Below are positions 8,415 to 17,278 of a stretch of DNA of 64,000 nt, piece by piece. Below the pieces are notes generated by a model that worked only from the letters and a program-made list of their open reading frames with translations, did not search any database and was not told the origin of the DNA. Each line of letters opens with the position of its first letter. The first letter of the stretch is position 1. The translations under genes and the position numbers were made by a program. The stretch covers positions 1,054,001 through 1,118,000 of the forward strand of contig NZ_JARVRS010000001.1 of assembly GCF_030209575.1 (NCBI RefSeq), given 5' to 3'. Source of the DNA: Leifsonia sp. fls2-241-R2A-40a (lineage in GTDB: Bacteria > Actinomycetota > Actinomycetes > Actinomycetales > Microbacteriaceae).

Positions 8415-8969
8415 TCAGGCGGCTGTGTAGTGGACGTGCAGGACGCCGTTGTCGTAGGCGTCATGCTGGCGCAGCCGAAGTTTAGCGGGTGCGCTGCCCT
8501 CCGGAAACAGGCGGGCGCCGGTCCCGCGGACCAGCGGGTAGACGAACAGGTGCAGCGAGCTGACGAGCCCGTCGGCGAGCAGCGAGCGCACCAGCGAACC
8601 CGAGCCGCTCACGTAGACGCCGTTGTACCCGTCGGCGAACTCGCGGATGCGGTCGGCGTCGTACGCACCCAGCGAGCGCGAGTTGCGCCAGGTGCTCTCG
8701 GCGGTCTGGTCGTCCAGCGTCCCGCTGACGACGCCCTTCGGGCTGTCGTTGAAGAACGGAGCGCCCGGGTCCTCCTGAGCGCTGCGCTGCGACCAGGCGG
8801 GGGCGAACATCTCGAAGGTGCGCCGGCCGAGCAGGATGGCGTCGGACGCCCGCGTGATCCGCCCGATGTCGTCGCCCATCTCCGGGTCGAACCCGTATTC
8901 GGCGGTCCAGCTCGGATCCTCGAACACCCCGTCCAGCGAGATGAATTCGTGCACAGCGATGGCGCCCAT
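8415..8969 (-). CDS. Dihydrofolate reductase family protein (RibD C-terminal domain-like)
   Basis: A 184-residue NADPH-binding reductase-like protein of the RibD_C/DHFR fold. Recognisable parts are the opening HEFISLDGVFEDPSW, ILLGRRTFEMFA, and the glycine-rich YVSGSGSLVRSLLADGL that binds the cofactor phosphate, followed by PLVRGTGARLFPEG. Members of this actinobacterial group rarely have a proven substrate; it is not the essential folA. The start ATG at 8969 has a GGGGGAGAGGGG ribosome site, while the open frame goes much further upstream without one. Confidence 0.9.
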   Translation of the reverse strand: MGAIAVHEFISLDGVFEDPSWTAEYGFDPEMGDDIGRITRASDAILLGRRTFEMFAPAWSQRSAQEDPGAPFFNDSPKGVVSGTLDDQTAESTWRNSRSLGAYDADRIREFADGYNGVYVSGSGSLVRSLLADGLVSSLHLFVYPLVRGTGARLFPEGSAPAKLRLRQHDAYDNGVLHVHYTAA

Positions 8970-9092
8970 ACGATTCCCCTCTCCCCCGGAACAGCCTAGG
9001 GGCCGGCCCGGCATTACGAAACCTCCTCCCACGGAGGGACTCGCGGCGCCGCGTGTCAAGCCCTGCTCCGCTCGTGGGGCGACGCGTACGAC

Positions 9093-9893
9093 ATGAACAT
9101 GGCGACCGGAACCGTGACTCTGACCCAGGACCGCAGCAGGACTGCTCCACGGCTGACCCCCGACGTAGTGCCGGGCGTGCACTGGCTGGAGCACGCGTTC
9201 ACCAACTGCTACCTACTCGCCGACGGCGACGCGTGGACGCTGGTGGACGCCGCGTTCCCGAAGACGTGGGGACCGCTGGTGGCGGCTGCGCACTCGGTCG
9301 GCCTGCGGATGCGCGACCTCGAGGGAATCGTGCTCACCCACGGCCACTTCGATCATGTGGGCTGTGCCGCGCGCGCGGTCGAGGAGCTCGGCGTACCGGT
9401 CTTCGTCCACGCCGCCGATAGGCGGCTGGCCGCCCACCCCTACCGGTACCGCCGGGAGCACACGCCGTTCGTCTACCCCCTCCTCTACCCCAAGTCGCTC
9501 AGGCCGGTCGTCGGGATGGTCAAGGCCGGAGCCCTCCGCGTGAAGGGGGTTGAAAAGGTATCGGAACTGCCGGAGTCCGGGACGCTCGACCTGCCGGGCA
9601 GGCCGGAGGTCGTCTTCACGCCTGGCCACACGCTCGGGCACTGCGGTCTGCTGCTGCGCGACCGGGAGACGCTGCTGAGCGGCGACGCGCTGGTCACGCT
9701 CGACCCGTACAAGGGCATCCCGGGTGCGCAGATCGTCGCCGGAGCCGCGACCGCCGATTCCGGGCGGGCCCTGGCATCGCTAGATGTGATCGCGGCGACG
9801 GGGGCGCGCGTGCTGCTGCCCGGGCACGGCGACCCGTGGCGGGACGGAGCGGGGGCGGCGGCCGCGTCAGCACGGGCCATCGGGCGAAGCTGA
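9093..9893 (+). CDS. MBL-fold metallo-hydrolase
   Basis: A 266-residue metallo-beta-lactamase-fold hydrolase. The metal motif THGHFDHVG is at residues 82-90, a second His lies in TPGHTLGH, an Asp in LSGDAL, and a late His in LLPGHGDPW. These are the ligands of a dinuclear zinc site. The family covers glyoxalase II-like thioesterases, lactonases and others. The long insert between the first and second motifs (YRYRREHTPFVYPLLYP) may shape the substrate pocket. It sits alone between two minus-strand genes, and no specific reaction can be assigned. Confidence 0.9.
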   Translation: MNMATGTVTLTQDRSRTAPRLTPDVVPGVHWLEHAFTNCYLLADGDAWTLVDAAFPKTWGPLVAAAHSVGLRMRDLEGIVLTHGHFDHVGCAARAVEELGVPVFVHAADRRLAAHPYRYRREHTPFVYPLLYPKSLRPVVGMVKAGALRVKGVEKVSELPESGTLDLPGRPEVVFTPGHTLGHCGLLLRDRETLLSGDALVTLDPYKGIPGAQIVAGAATADSGRALASLDVIAATGARVLLPGHGDPWRDGAGAAAASARAIGRS

Positions 9894-9906
9894 CCGCACG
9901 CGCGCG

Positions 9907-11538
9907 TCAGGCCGCGGGTCCGAGCACCGCGAGCAGTCCTCCGTCGGTGACCGCCGCCATCGACAGGACCTTGTAGCCGGCTTCGTCGAAGAACACGGTG
10001 AGGCGGTCGGCATCGGTGTGCATGACGATCCCGGGGCCCCAGGTCTCATGCCGGACGCGCGCGGACAGCGGGAACGCCTCCTCCATCCCGTTGTCGTGCT
10101 GGTCGGCCCATCGCTGCGCGCTGCCCGAGGTGCAGGTGTCGCAGTTGCCGCAGGGCTTCGGCAGCTCCTCGCCGAAGTAGCCGAGGAGGAACTGCCGCCG
10201 GCACATTCCCGTTTCGGCATACTCCTGCATGAGCTGGGCGCGGGAGTGCTCGATGCGCTGCCGCGACTCGGCCTCGGCGACCGCGCGCGCCGCCGCTTCA
10301 CCCGGCTTGACGTTCGCCGCGCGGAGCTCGTCGTCGCTGCCGGACAGCACGGCCGCATCCCGCAGCAGCCCGAGGAGCCGGCCGAGCGAGCGGACGCTGA
10401 TGCCGACCCGTTCCGAGAGGCCGGCGCGGGTGATCCCAGGTTCCTTCGCCACGGTCGCGAAGATTCGCGCCAGTTCATCGGCGTCGGGGCCGCCGCCGGA
10501 GAAGAACTTCGTGAGCGCGAAGTCCTCGGGTCGGTAGTGCAGGGTCACCAGCGCCGGCTCGCCGTCTCGGCCCGCGCGTCCCGCCTCCTGGTAGTAGCTG
10601 TCGAGGGAGTCGGTGACCGAGGCATGGACGACCGAGCGCACGTCGTGCTTGTCGATGCCCATCCCGAACGCGCTGGTCGCGCTCACCACGCGCGCTCGGC
10701 CGTCCATGAAGCGTTCGTACACATCGTCGCGATCGGCACGGCGAAGGCCCGCGTGATACGCGGCGGCGGGAACGCCCGCCCGCTCCAGCTCGTCGGCGTA
10801 CTGCTCGGCGTCGTTACGGGTCGCGACGTAGACGAGGCCGGATCCGTCCATCCCGCGCACCTGCTCGACCACGGCGGCTCTCTTCGCGGAGTCCTCCTCG
10901 TGCCGGACGACCTCGAGGCGCAGGTTCGGGCGGTCGAACCCGGTCGCGAACAGCCGCGGGCGCCGCAGCCCGAGCCGCTCGCCGATCTCGGCCCGGACCG
11001 GTGGTGCCCCGGTCGCGGTCATGGCGACGACCGGTGGATGCCCGAGCTCGTCGATCACGTCGCCGAGGAGCAGGTAGTCCGGCCGGAAGTCGTGACCCCA
11101 CGACGAGACGCAGTGCGCTTCGTCGACAGCGAAGAGGGTGACATCGATCGCGCGCAGACGCTCACGTACCTCGGGGTTCGCGAGCTGTTCCGGCGCGAGG
11201 AAGGCGAAGCCCGCCTCGCCGGTCTCGAGCGCCTCCCAGTCGCGTTCCCGCTCGCGCTGACCGGCGGACGAGTTGATGGCGACCGCACGCGGCACATCCT
11301 TCGCCTCGCTGAGCGAGCGGACCTGATCCTCCTGAAGTGAGATCAACGGCGACACGACGATCGTGACGCCGTCGAGCACGGTCCCCGTCACCTGGTACAG
11401 CGACGACTTGCCGTAACCGGTCGGCATCACGGCGAGGACATCGCCGCCGCCGAGCAGCACCTCCATCGCTTCCGCCAGGCCGGGACGCAGCACATCCCAG
11501 CCGAACGACTCCCGGGCGACCTCCTGGATGCGCGACAT
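9907..11538 (-). CDS. recQ: RecQ-family ATP-dependent DNA helicase
   Basis: A 543-residue superfamily 2 helicase. Walker A is MPTGYGKSS at about residues 38-46, Walker B is DEAHCVSSWGHDF near 141, motif III is MTATG, and motif VI is GRAGRDG near 322. Four cysteines near residues 446-470 (CRRQFLLGYF and CGNCDTC) form the RecQ zinc-binding subdomain. There is no HRDC domain; the C-terminus is a short RQC-like tail. The start MSRIQEVARESFGW is chosen because it opens the conserved domain, although the frame continues upstream. It should unwind 3'-5' during recombination and repair. Actinobacteria often carry more than one RecQ-like protein, so the symbol is tentative. Confidence 0.92.
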   Translation of the reverse strand: MSRIQEVARESFGWDVLRPGLAEAMEVLLGGGDVLAVMPTGYGKSSLYQVTGTVLDGVTIVVSPLISLQEDQVRSLSEAKDVPRAVAINSSAGQRERERDWEALETGEAGFAFLAPEQLANPEVRERLRAIDVTLFAVDEAHCVSSWGHDFRPDYLLLGDVIDELGHPPVVAMTATGAPPVRAEIGERLGLRRPRLFATGFDRPNLRLEVVRHEEDSAKRAAVVEQVRGMDGSGLVYVATRNDAEQYADELERAGVPAAAYHAGLRRADRDDVYERFMDGRARVVSATSAFGMGIDKHDVRSVVHASVTDSLDSYYQEAGRAGRDGEPALVTLHYRPEDFALTKFFSGGGPDADELARIFATVAKEPGITRAGLSERVGISVRSLGRLLGLLRDAAVLSGSDDELRAANVKPGEAAARAVAEAESRQRIEHSRAQLMQEYAETGMCRRQFLLGYFGEELPKPCGNCDTCTSGSAQRWADQHDNGMEEAFPLSARVRHETWGPGIVMHTDADRLTVFFDEAGYKVLSMAAVTDGGLLAVLGPAA

Positions 11539-11561
11539 GGCGCTACCGTAGCCGCTCGCGG

Positions 11562-12077
11562 TCACCGGGTGTACGCCCGCTGCTGGTCCCGCTCGTCGGC
11601 GACGCGTACGCCGTGACGGTAGGCGAGCTCGCCGCCCAGGAAGCCCGAGACGCCCACGACGAGGATGCCGATCAGCGCGAGCACGAAGCCGGCGACACTC
11701 GGGTCGTCCGGGTTGCCCGCCCGGACGATCGCACTGACGATGAACAGCACGATCGCGGTCGAGTTGAAGGCGAGATGCGACACCGCGGTTCGGCGGACTT
11801 TCGTGCCGGCCGGCAGCTGCGAGAAATCGAGCAGGCCGAATACCGCGGCGACGAGTCCCCCGATCACGCCGATGACGACCAGCCACAGTGCGCCGATGGC
11901 GAGCGCGTGCGGCGCCGCTCCGAGCAGGGCCGCGATGTCGAAGACCACGGCCGCGGTCCACGCGCCGATGGGGATGGTGACGACCGTCGCGTGGAAGGGG
12001 TGCCCGTAGGGGCCGGCGATGAACGACCGCGGCCGCTTGGCCCGCCGGAAGCCGGGGTCGATGTCGGTGCTGCTCAT
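11562..12077 (-). CDS. DUF2231-type membrane protein
   Basis: A 171-residue integral membrane protein with four predicted helices. The early motif GHPFHATVVTIPIGAWTAAVVFD matches the GHPLHPxLVxxPIG pattern of DUF2231 proteins, whose conserved histidines suggest metal or heme contact; the function is not established. The tail ELAYRHGVRV is also family-typical. The start ATG at 12077 gives a hydrophilic 20-residue leader before the first helix. It is divergent from the SDR gene at 12231 and separated from it by 153 bases that should hold both promoters. Confidence 0.87.
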   Translation of the reverse strand: MSSTDIDPGFRRAKRPRSFIAGPYGHPFHATVVTIPIGAWTAAVVFDIAALLGAAPHALAIGALWLVVIGVIGGLVAAVFGLLDFSQLPAGTKVRRTAVSHLAFNSTAIVLFIVSAIVRAGNPDDPSVAGFVLALIGILVVGVSGFLGGELAYRHGVRVADERDQQRAYTR

Positions 12078-12230
12078 GGGGATGCTCCTCTGCTCCCCTG
12101 CATCGTCGGACCCCGCCGTCCCCGATGGCAGCCCTTCACGCGCGGGTACCGCGCGAGTATGGTCCGCCGACGGTGCGATCCGACCTGTCAAGGCCTCACC
12201 GCAGCGGACCGGTGCGCCTACCGTCGCGGC

Positions 12231-13205
12231 ATGAGCGCATCCCCTGTCGTCGTCATCACCGGAGCCTCCAGCGGTCTGGGCCGGGGCACCGCCCTGGCCT
12301 TCGCCCGGAGGCACGCCCGGCTCGTCCTGGTCGCGCGCGGCGCAGCATCCCTCGAGGAGGTCGCGGTGGACTGCGCGGCCGCCGGGGCCCGCGACGTGGC
12401 GATCGTCGCCGGCGACACGACCGACGAGTCCACCGGCGACCGCGCAGTGGACACGGCCATCGCCCGGCACGGTCGCCTCGACGTCTGGGTGAATGTGGCC
12501 GCGGTCGGCAGCTACGCGCGCTTCTGGGAGCAGCCTGCCGAGGAGTTCCGCCGCATCCTCGACGTCGACATCCACGGCTACACGAACGGCAGCAGAAGTG
12601 CCCTGCGGGTGATGGTTCCGCAGCGATCCGGGCTGATCGTCAACGTCGCCTCCATCCTCGGCGAGGTGCCGCAGCCCTACTCCGCGGCCTACTCGATGTC
12701 GAAGGCCGCCGTGATCGCGTTCGGGCGCAGCGTCCGCTCCGAGCTCTCCCTGGCGAAGTCCCCCGTGCACATGGTCACGGTGCTGCCGCCCACACTGGAC
12801 ACGCCGTTCTTCCAGCACGCGGGCAACCGGACGGGCCGAGCACTGAAGGCGCTGCCGCCGGTGTACCCGCCGACGGAGGCGCTCGACGCGATCGTCGCTG
12901 CGTGGAAGAACCCCGGCACGCCGGAGCGCACGGTCAGCGGTCCGGGCAAGGCCCTGGTGCGGCAGCACCGCCGCCGGCCCCAGGTGGTGGAGGCGGCGAT
13001 CGCCCGTCAAACGGAGCTCGGCCAGTTCTCGAAGGGGCCGGCGGCGCCGACGACGGGCAACCTGAACGAACCGTCCGGCGCGCCGCTCGGAGTGACCGGC
13101 GGCTGGGGCGGCCGCTCGAAGCAGACCGGTCGGCTGCTCGTCCTCGCGGCCCTCGCGGGCGCGGCGGCCTCCGCCGTCCGCGCCGCGCGAGGGAAGCGGG
13201 ACTGA
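12231..13205 (+). CDS. SDR family oxidoreductase with C-terminal extension
   Basis: A 324-residue classical short-chain dehydrogenase. The cofactor motif TGASSGLG starts at residue 10, NVAAVG gives the NNAG-equivalent, Ser lies in NVASILG, and the catalytic Tyr-x3-Lys is at about 154-158 in YSMSK. After residue 250 comes a poorly conserved 75-residue tail ending in a hydrophobic stretch (LLVLAALAGAAASAV) and a basic end, which could tether it to the membrane. This layout is usual for the actinobacterial group of SDRs with a C-terminal helix. The substrate is unknown. The long frame before 12231 is an upstream artefact. Confidence 0.9.
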   Translation: MSASPVVVITGASSGLGRGTALAFARRHARLVLVARGAASLEEVAVDCAAAGARDVAIVAGDTTDESTGDRAVDTAIARHGRLDVWVNVAAVGSYARFWEQPAEEFRRILDVDIHGYTNGSRSALRVMVPQRSGLIVNVASILGEVPQPYSAAYSMSKAAVIAFGRSVRSELSLAKSPVHMVTVLPPTLDTPFFQHAGNRTGRALKALPPVYPPTEALDAIVAAWKNPGTPERTVSGPGKALVRQHRRRPQVVEAAIARQTELGQFSKGPAAPTTGNLNEPSGAPLGVTGGWGGRSKQTGRLLVLAALAGAAASAVRAARGKRD

Positions 13206-13208
13206 GGC

Positions 13209-14219
13209 CTACTGCACCGACCAGCCGCCGTCGCTCGGCAGTACGGCGCCGTTGATGTTCACGCCGTCGTCGCTGAGCAGGAAGGTGATGGATGCGGCCA
13301 GCTGCTCGGCCGTCGCGATCGACGGGATCTGCTGCTGGAACGGCGTCAGGCGCGCCATGCCCGCCTCGGACGGCTTCGCGGGCATCGGGATGCCGGTGGC
13401 GACACCGCCCGGCGCGACCGCGTTCACGCGGATGCCCTGCGGTCCGTACATGAACGCGGTGCTCCGCGTCAGGCCGACCACGCCGTGCTTCGACACCGTG
13501 TAGGCGGTGCCGGACGCGTTGCCGCGAAGCCCCGCCTCGGACGCGACGTTGACGATGGACCCGGTGCCGGCCGCAAGCATCGCCGGGAGGACGGCGCGGG
13601 TGAGCTTGAATCCGCCGGTCAGGTTGATGCCGATGGTGCGGTCCCAGACCGCGTCGGACGTCTCGTGCGCCGGCGAGAAGTCGTCGTTGACGCCGGCGAT
13701 GTTCGCCAACGCGTCGATGCGGTCGCCGGCCGCGGCGACGATGCCGTCGATGTCGTCCTGCTTGGTGATGTCGCCCACCACGGTCACCACCGACCCGTCC
13801 GGCAGGGATGCGGCGAGCTCGCCGAGTCGCTCGGCGGAGATGTCGACAGCGACCACGCGGCCGCCCTCGCGGGAGACGCGGGATGCGGTGGCCCGGCCGA
13901 TGCCGGATGCAGCGCCCGTGACGATCACCGTGCGGCCGTCGAACCGACCGGAAGTCACCTTCTCGACCCATCCCGTCTCGACGTCCTCGGGCATGACGCC
14001 GTCGTTCGCTTGCAGGACAAGGTCGTCGACGACGGACTGCGGCAGCTGCCCCTGGCTCAGCGCGACCAGCTGCTGGAGCGGGAGTCCACGCACCGGCGCG
14101 AGCATCTCCTCCCCCACCCCCGCCTGCGTGAGCAGGCCCTGGATCAGCGGCGCACCTGTCGGGTGGTCCAGCCATTCGCTGATGGTGCTGTGCGCCGTTA
14201 GTGGCTTCGGATCGGTCAT
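13209..14219 (-). CDS. SDR family oxidoreductase with 90-residue N-terminal extension
   Basis: A 336-residue protein. Residues about 95-336 form a complete SDR domain: TGAASGIG at 101-108, NIAGVN, NVASEAG, YTVSK, and APGGVATG. The first 90 residues are separate and helical, with TISEWLDHP, LIQGLL, LPLQQLVALSQG and QSVVDDLV, and resemble no domain I can name. SDRs normally start at the TGxxxGIG strand, so this is a two-part protein. The start ATG at 14219 has a short GAGAGAGGGACG ribosome site. It converges on the SDR at 12231; the genes are three bases apart at their stops. Confidence 0.9.
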   Translation of the reverse strand: MTDPKPLTAHSTISEWLDHPTGAPLIQGLLTQAGVGEEMLAPVRGLPLQQLVALSQGQLPQSVVDDLVLQANDGVMPEDVETGWVEKVTSGRFDGRTVIVTGAASGIGRATASRVSREGGRVVAVDISAERLGELAASLPDGSVVTVVGDITKQDDIDGIVAAAGDRIDALANIAGVNDDFSPAHETSDAVWDRTIGINLTGGFKLTRAVLPAMLAAGTGSIVNVASEAGLRGNASGTAYTVSKHGVVGLTRSTAFMYGPQGIRVNAVAPGGVATGIPMPAKPSEAGMARLTPFQQQIPSIATAEQLAASITFLLSDDGVNINGAVLPSDGGWSVQ

Positions 14220-14379
14220 CGTCGTCCCTCTCTCTCGGGTAGTGGATCCGATTATGGCACTTGGTGCCGTAAAAGCGCTGAGCGAATATCGCCGGCTGAA
14301 TCCGGCGCCGGGCACTTGTCTCCATCCAGATCGGGCGTACCGATGGTCGTTCCACTTCGGCCGTCGGGAGGAGGAGCGC

Positions 14380-14604
14380 ATGGAGACCGTGCTCGCCGTA
14401 CTGGAACGCGGCGACGACGCGTTCGAGATCGAATTCGAGCGCACCACCGAACCGCCGTTCGAGCTGCGCCTTCCCTCGCACATCGGGGGCGCGGCCGTGA
14501 TGGACGTGTTCGACCTGGCGGACTCGAGCCTGTGGCCTGAGCTCATCCGCTACCGGTTCTCGGAGTGCGTGCCGGTCGTCATCGGATCGCTCGACGACTT
14601 CTGA
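14380..14604 (+). CDS. Small hypothetical protein, 74 residues
   Basis: A short acidic protein beginning METVLAVLERGDDAF and ending VVIGSLDDF. It has no recognisable motif or membrane segment. The ATG follows a very good GGGAGGAGGAG ribosome site, and codon usage matches the neighbours, which supports a real gene. It lies between a divergent SDR gene and a small membrane-protein gene. Confidence 0.65.
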   Translation: METVLAVLERGDDAFEIEFERTTEPPFELRLPSHIGGAAVMDVFDLADSSLWPELIRYRFSECVPVVIGSLDDF

Positions 14605-14656
14605 TCCGTCAGCGCTGCATTCCACCAGCGCTCGAGCCGTGGCTATGCTGTGCGCC

Positions 14657-15022
14657 ATGAGCACCAAGAGCCGTCAGGGTCCGCACCGCGAAGAGACGCT
14701 CCAGCTGGGCGAGAAGCGGGGGCTCTGGGGTGCCTTCGCCGGACTGATCACGGCGGTGCTGATCGCCTACCCGCTCTCGGCGTGCATCGCCTTCGCGACG
14801 CATCCGACGACGCAGAAACTGTTCGGCGGCCGGCTGGAGTCGGCCTCGGCCGGCGGCTACGCCGCGTTCTGGTGGGTGCTGGCCCTAGGCTGCCTGGCGC
14901 TGCCCTTCCTCGTCGGCTTCGGCATCGCCCGGCTGTCGTCCCGTGCCGTGGTCACGATCGCCGCGATCGTCGTGCTCTTCCTCATCGCCGTGATCGTGCT
15001 CGGCCAGCTGTTCGCCTTCTGA
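14657..15022 (+). CDS. Small membrane protein, three predicted helices
   Basis: A 121-residue hypothetical protein with a hydrophilic 25-residue start and three hydrophobic segments, near residues 25-48, 68-90 and 95-118. I know no function. MSTKSRQ is taken as the start since an earlier in-frame ATG six codons up would add nothing conserved; there is no strong ribosome site. It converges on the MDR oxidoreductase, with the stops three bases apart. Confidence 0.72.
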   Translation: MSTKSRQGPHREETLQLGEKRGLWGAFAGLITAVLIAYPLSACIAFATHPTTQKLFGGRLESASAGGYAAFWWVLALGCLALPFLVGFGIARLSSRAVVTIAAIVVLFLIAVIVLGQLFAF

Positions 15023-15024
15023 GG

Positions 15025-16026
15025 TCAGCGGGCAGCCAGGACGACCTTGCGTCCGGGAGGGGCGGACTCGGCGGCACGGTGCGCATCCCACACCTCGGCG
15101 AGCGGGAGGATCTCCGGCTCGGCGGCGCTCAGACGTCCGGCGGCGACCTCGCTCAGCAGGCTGGCGAGCATGCGGCGATACGCGGCGCGACGGGTCGCGA
15201 CGAAGAACGGGGTGCTGCAGATGCGGTCGGTCCGGCTGCGGGCGGCGCGGGCGGCGCCGGTCACCGCGTCGGAGCGTTCGTGGCCGCGCCGGCCGGCGAA
15301 CGCGGTGTGCACCACGACGCCGTCGCGGGCCAGCGCCTCGTGCACGCGGGGCGAGCCGGTGTGGTCGATCGCCGCATCCACCGGGCCCCCGGCCGCCTCG
15401 CGGACGCGCTCGGGCCACTCCCGCTCCGTGTAGTCGACGACCGGGATGCCGAGTTGCGCCGCCGCGTCGCGGCTGCGACCAGAGGCGGTGCCCACGACCG
15501 TCGCCCCGTCCGCGCGGGCCAGCTGCACCGCGAGGCTCCCGACGGCACCGGCCGCGCCCTGCACGAGCAGGCGGCGCACCGGTCCGGCGAGTTCGAGCGC
15601 ATACGCCGCGGTGACACCGTCGAGCGGGAGGACGGCCGCCCGCGCCGGGTCGAGCCCGTCGGGAACCGCCACCAAGAGGGTCGGGGACACGTTCAGGAAG
15701 GTCGCGTGAGCACCCATCCCCGGCAGCACGCCGGCCACGAGGGCACCCTCACGAAGGCCGAGCGCCACGGACACAGCGGACTCGGTGACCAGTTCGCCCA
15801 CGAAGTCGTAGCCGGACACGAAGCCCGGCAATGGATGGAAGACGTAGCCGCCTGCGCGGGCGAGCAGGTCGGTGGCGCCCAGGGAGGCGTACCTGACGCG
15901 CACGACGACCTGGCCGGCTCGCGGCGCGATCATCCGCTCGCGTGCGAGCACCATCGCGGACGGATCGCCGAAGCGGGACACCCGGGCGACCAGACGCGAG
16001 GGGACTCCGTCCCCGAACTCCGTCAT
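15025..16026 (-). CDS. MDR-family NAD(P)H:quinone oxidoreductase-like protein
   Basis: A 333-residue zinc-free medium-chain reductase. The groES-like half includes VRVRYASLGATDLLAR and FVSGYDFVGELV, and lacks the cysteine ligands of alcohol dehydrogenases. The Rossmann half starts LLVQGAAGAVGSLAVQLA with the AAGAVG cofactor motif. Such proteins reduce quinones or alpha,beta-unsaturated carbonyls with NADPH. The C-terminus LAEVWDAHRAAES...GRKVVL is family-like. The next gene downstream in the map (16034) is on the same strand and ends 7 bases before this start, so the two are probably one operon. Confidence 0.9.
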   Translation of the reverse strand: MTEFGDGVPSRLVARVSRFGDPSAMVLARERMIAPRAGQVVVRVRYASLGATDLLARAGGYVFHPLPGFVSGYDFVGELVTESAVSVALGLREGALVAGVLPGMGAHATFLNVSPTLLVAVPDGLDPARAAVLPLDGVTAAYALELAGPVRRLLVQGAAGAVGSLAVQLARADGATVVGTASGRSRDAAAQLGIPVVDYTEREWPERVREAAGGPVDAAIDHTGSPRVHEALARDGVVVHTAFAGRRGHERSDAVTGAARAARSRTDRICSTPFFVATRRAAYRRMLASLLSEVAAGRLSAAEPEILPLAEVWDAHRAAESAPPGRKVVLAAR

Positions 16027-16033
16027 CCGGCGA

Positions 16034-16327
16034 TCAGCCGGCGCGGCGCTGCAGCAGCGCAGCGCGCTCGGGGTGGGCCTCGAACCAGTCGGCCACGTAC
16101 CAGCACATCGGCACGATGTGCCGCGCGCCGTTCTGCTCGATGTCGTCGACCGCGTACTCCACCAGCTGGGCCGCGTAGCCCTTGCCGCGGTACTTCGGCA
16201 CGGTGAACGCGCGCGTCAGCGAGATGGACTCACCCAGGATGCGGTAGTCGAGCACTCCGACGAGCTCGCCGTCGATGTGCATCGCGTAACGGTTCGCATC
16301 CGTCTGATCGCTGAACTCCGTGGCCAT
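16034..16327 (-). CDS. GNAT-type N-acetyltransferase, short single-domain
   Basis: A 97-residue acetyltransferase of the compact COG2388-like group. The acetyl-CoA loop is seen in VPKYRGKGYAAQLVEYAVDD (R/Q-x-x-G-x-G/A pattern), followed by the strand HIVPMCWYVADWF, which contains the Cys-Trp characteristic of this small family. The start at 16327 is the last ATG before the domain. Targets of this group are mostly unproven. It is upstream of and probably co-transcribed with the quinone-oxidoreductase-like gene. Confidence 0.88.
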   Translation of the reverse strand: MATEFSDQTDANRYAMHIDGELVGVLDYRILGESISLTRAFTVPKYRGKGYAAQLVEYAVDDIEQNGARHIVPMCWYVADWFEAHPERAALLQRRAG

Positions 16328-16498
16328 GGGCCCATGGTACGTCCGTCGTGTCGCCAGGGAACCCGCGATATGGTGAAGCTGTGGGATCCCGACCCGCACC
16401 CGACGGGCTCCCCGCGCATCCCGCGACCACGTCACAGCAGACCCGGCCGCCGGCGGCACCCGCCGTCCGTGCGATGTGACGACCCTGGAGCACCCACT

Positions 16499-17278
16499 GT
16501 GACGATCGACAATCCGTCGCCCGCACTCGCGCCCGCCTTCCAGGCCCTGCTCGAGCAGGTGCCCATCGGCGAGCACTCGGTCATCGAGGCCGAGACGATC
16601 ACCTACGAGCACGAAGGGCTGCCCCTCGAGGGCTACCTGGCCCGCGACGTCCAAGCCGACGAGCGACGCCCGGCGGTCCTGGTGCTGCACGATTGGCACG
16701 GCGTCGCCGACAACGTGCGGATGCGCGCGCAGATGCTGGCCCGCCGCGGCTACGTCGCCTTCGCCGCCGACCTGTACGGCGCGGGAGTGCGCCCCACCGG
16801 GGACGATGCCCCGGCCGAGGCGGGCAAGTACTACCGCGACCTGGGGCTGCTGCGCTCCCGGGTCGCCGCCGCGTTCAGCTGGCTGCAGCAGCATCCCGCC
16901 GTCGACCCGGCCCGGCTCGCCGTGATCGGGTACTGCTTCGGCGGAACGGCGGCCCTCGAGTTCGCGCGCACCGGAGCGCCGGTCCGCGCTGTGGCATCCT
17001 TCCACGGCGGCCTGATCGCGCACGACCCATCCGACGCGTCGCAGATCGCCGCCTCCTTGCTGGTGCTGACGGGAGGCGACGACCCGGTCGTGCCCGACGA
17101 CGCCGTCGCCGCCTTCCAGCAGGAGCTGCGCGGCGCGCCGCACGTGGACTGGCAGGTGACCACGTACTCCGGTGCGCCGCACGCGTTCACGATCCCCGGG
17201 ACGGACCGGTACCGCCCGGTCGCGGATGCACGCAGCTGGCGGGCGCTTGTCTGCTTCCTCGACGAGGTGTTCCGCTGA
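16499..17278 (+). CDS. Dienelactone hydrolase family protein
   Basis: A 259-residue alpha/beta hydrolase with the dienelactone hydrolase signature: HDWHG oxyanion region at about 64-68, nucleophile Cys146 in GYCFGGT, an Asp in GGDDPVVP, and a late His in GAPHAFT. DLH enzymes hydrolyse lactones in chlorocatechol breakdown, but most actinobacterial paralogues have other or unknown substrates. GTG 16499 follows a GGAG site; the open frame upstream is long but lacks domain content. Its stop overlaps the ATG of the next gene (TGATG), so both are translated together. Confidence 0.9.
   Translation: MTIDNPSPALAPAFQALLEQVPIGEHSVIEAETITYEHEGLPLEGYLARDVQADERRPAVLVLHDWHGVADNVRMRAQMLARRGYVAFAADLYGAGVRPTGDDAPAEAGKYYRDLGLLRSRVAAAFSWLQQHPAVDPARLAVIGYCFGGTAALEFARTGAPVRAVASFHGGLIAHDPSDASQIAASLLVLTGGDDPVVPDDAVAAFQQELRGAPHVDWQVTTYSGAPHAFTIPGTDRYRPVADARSWRALVCFLDEVFR

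Noticed and set aside
11613-12230. N-terminal extension of the SDR gene at 12231
   Set aside because: The added residues are antisense to the DUF2231-type gene and the SDR domain starts right at the chosen ATG.
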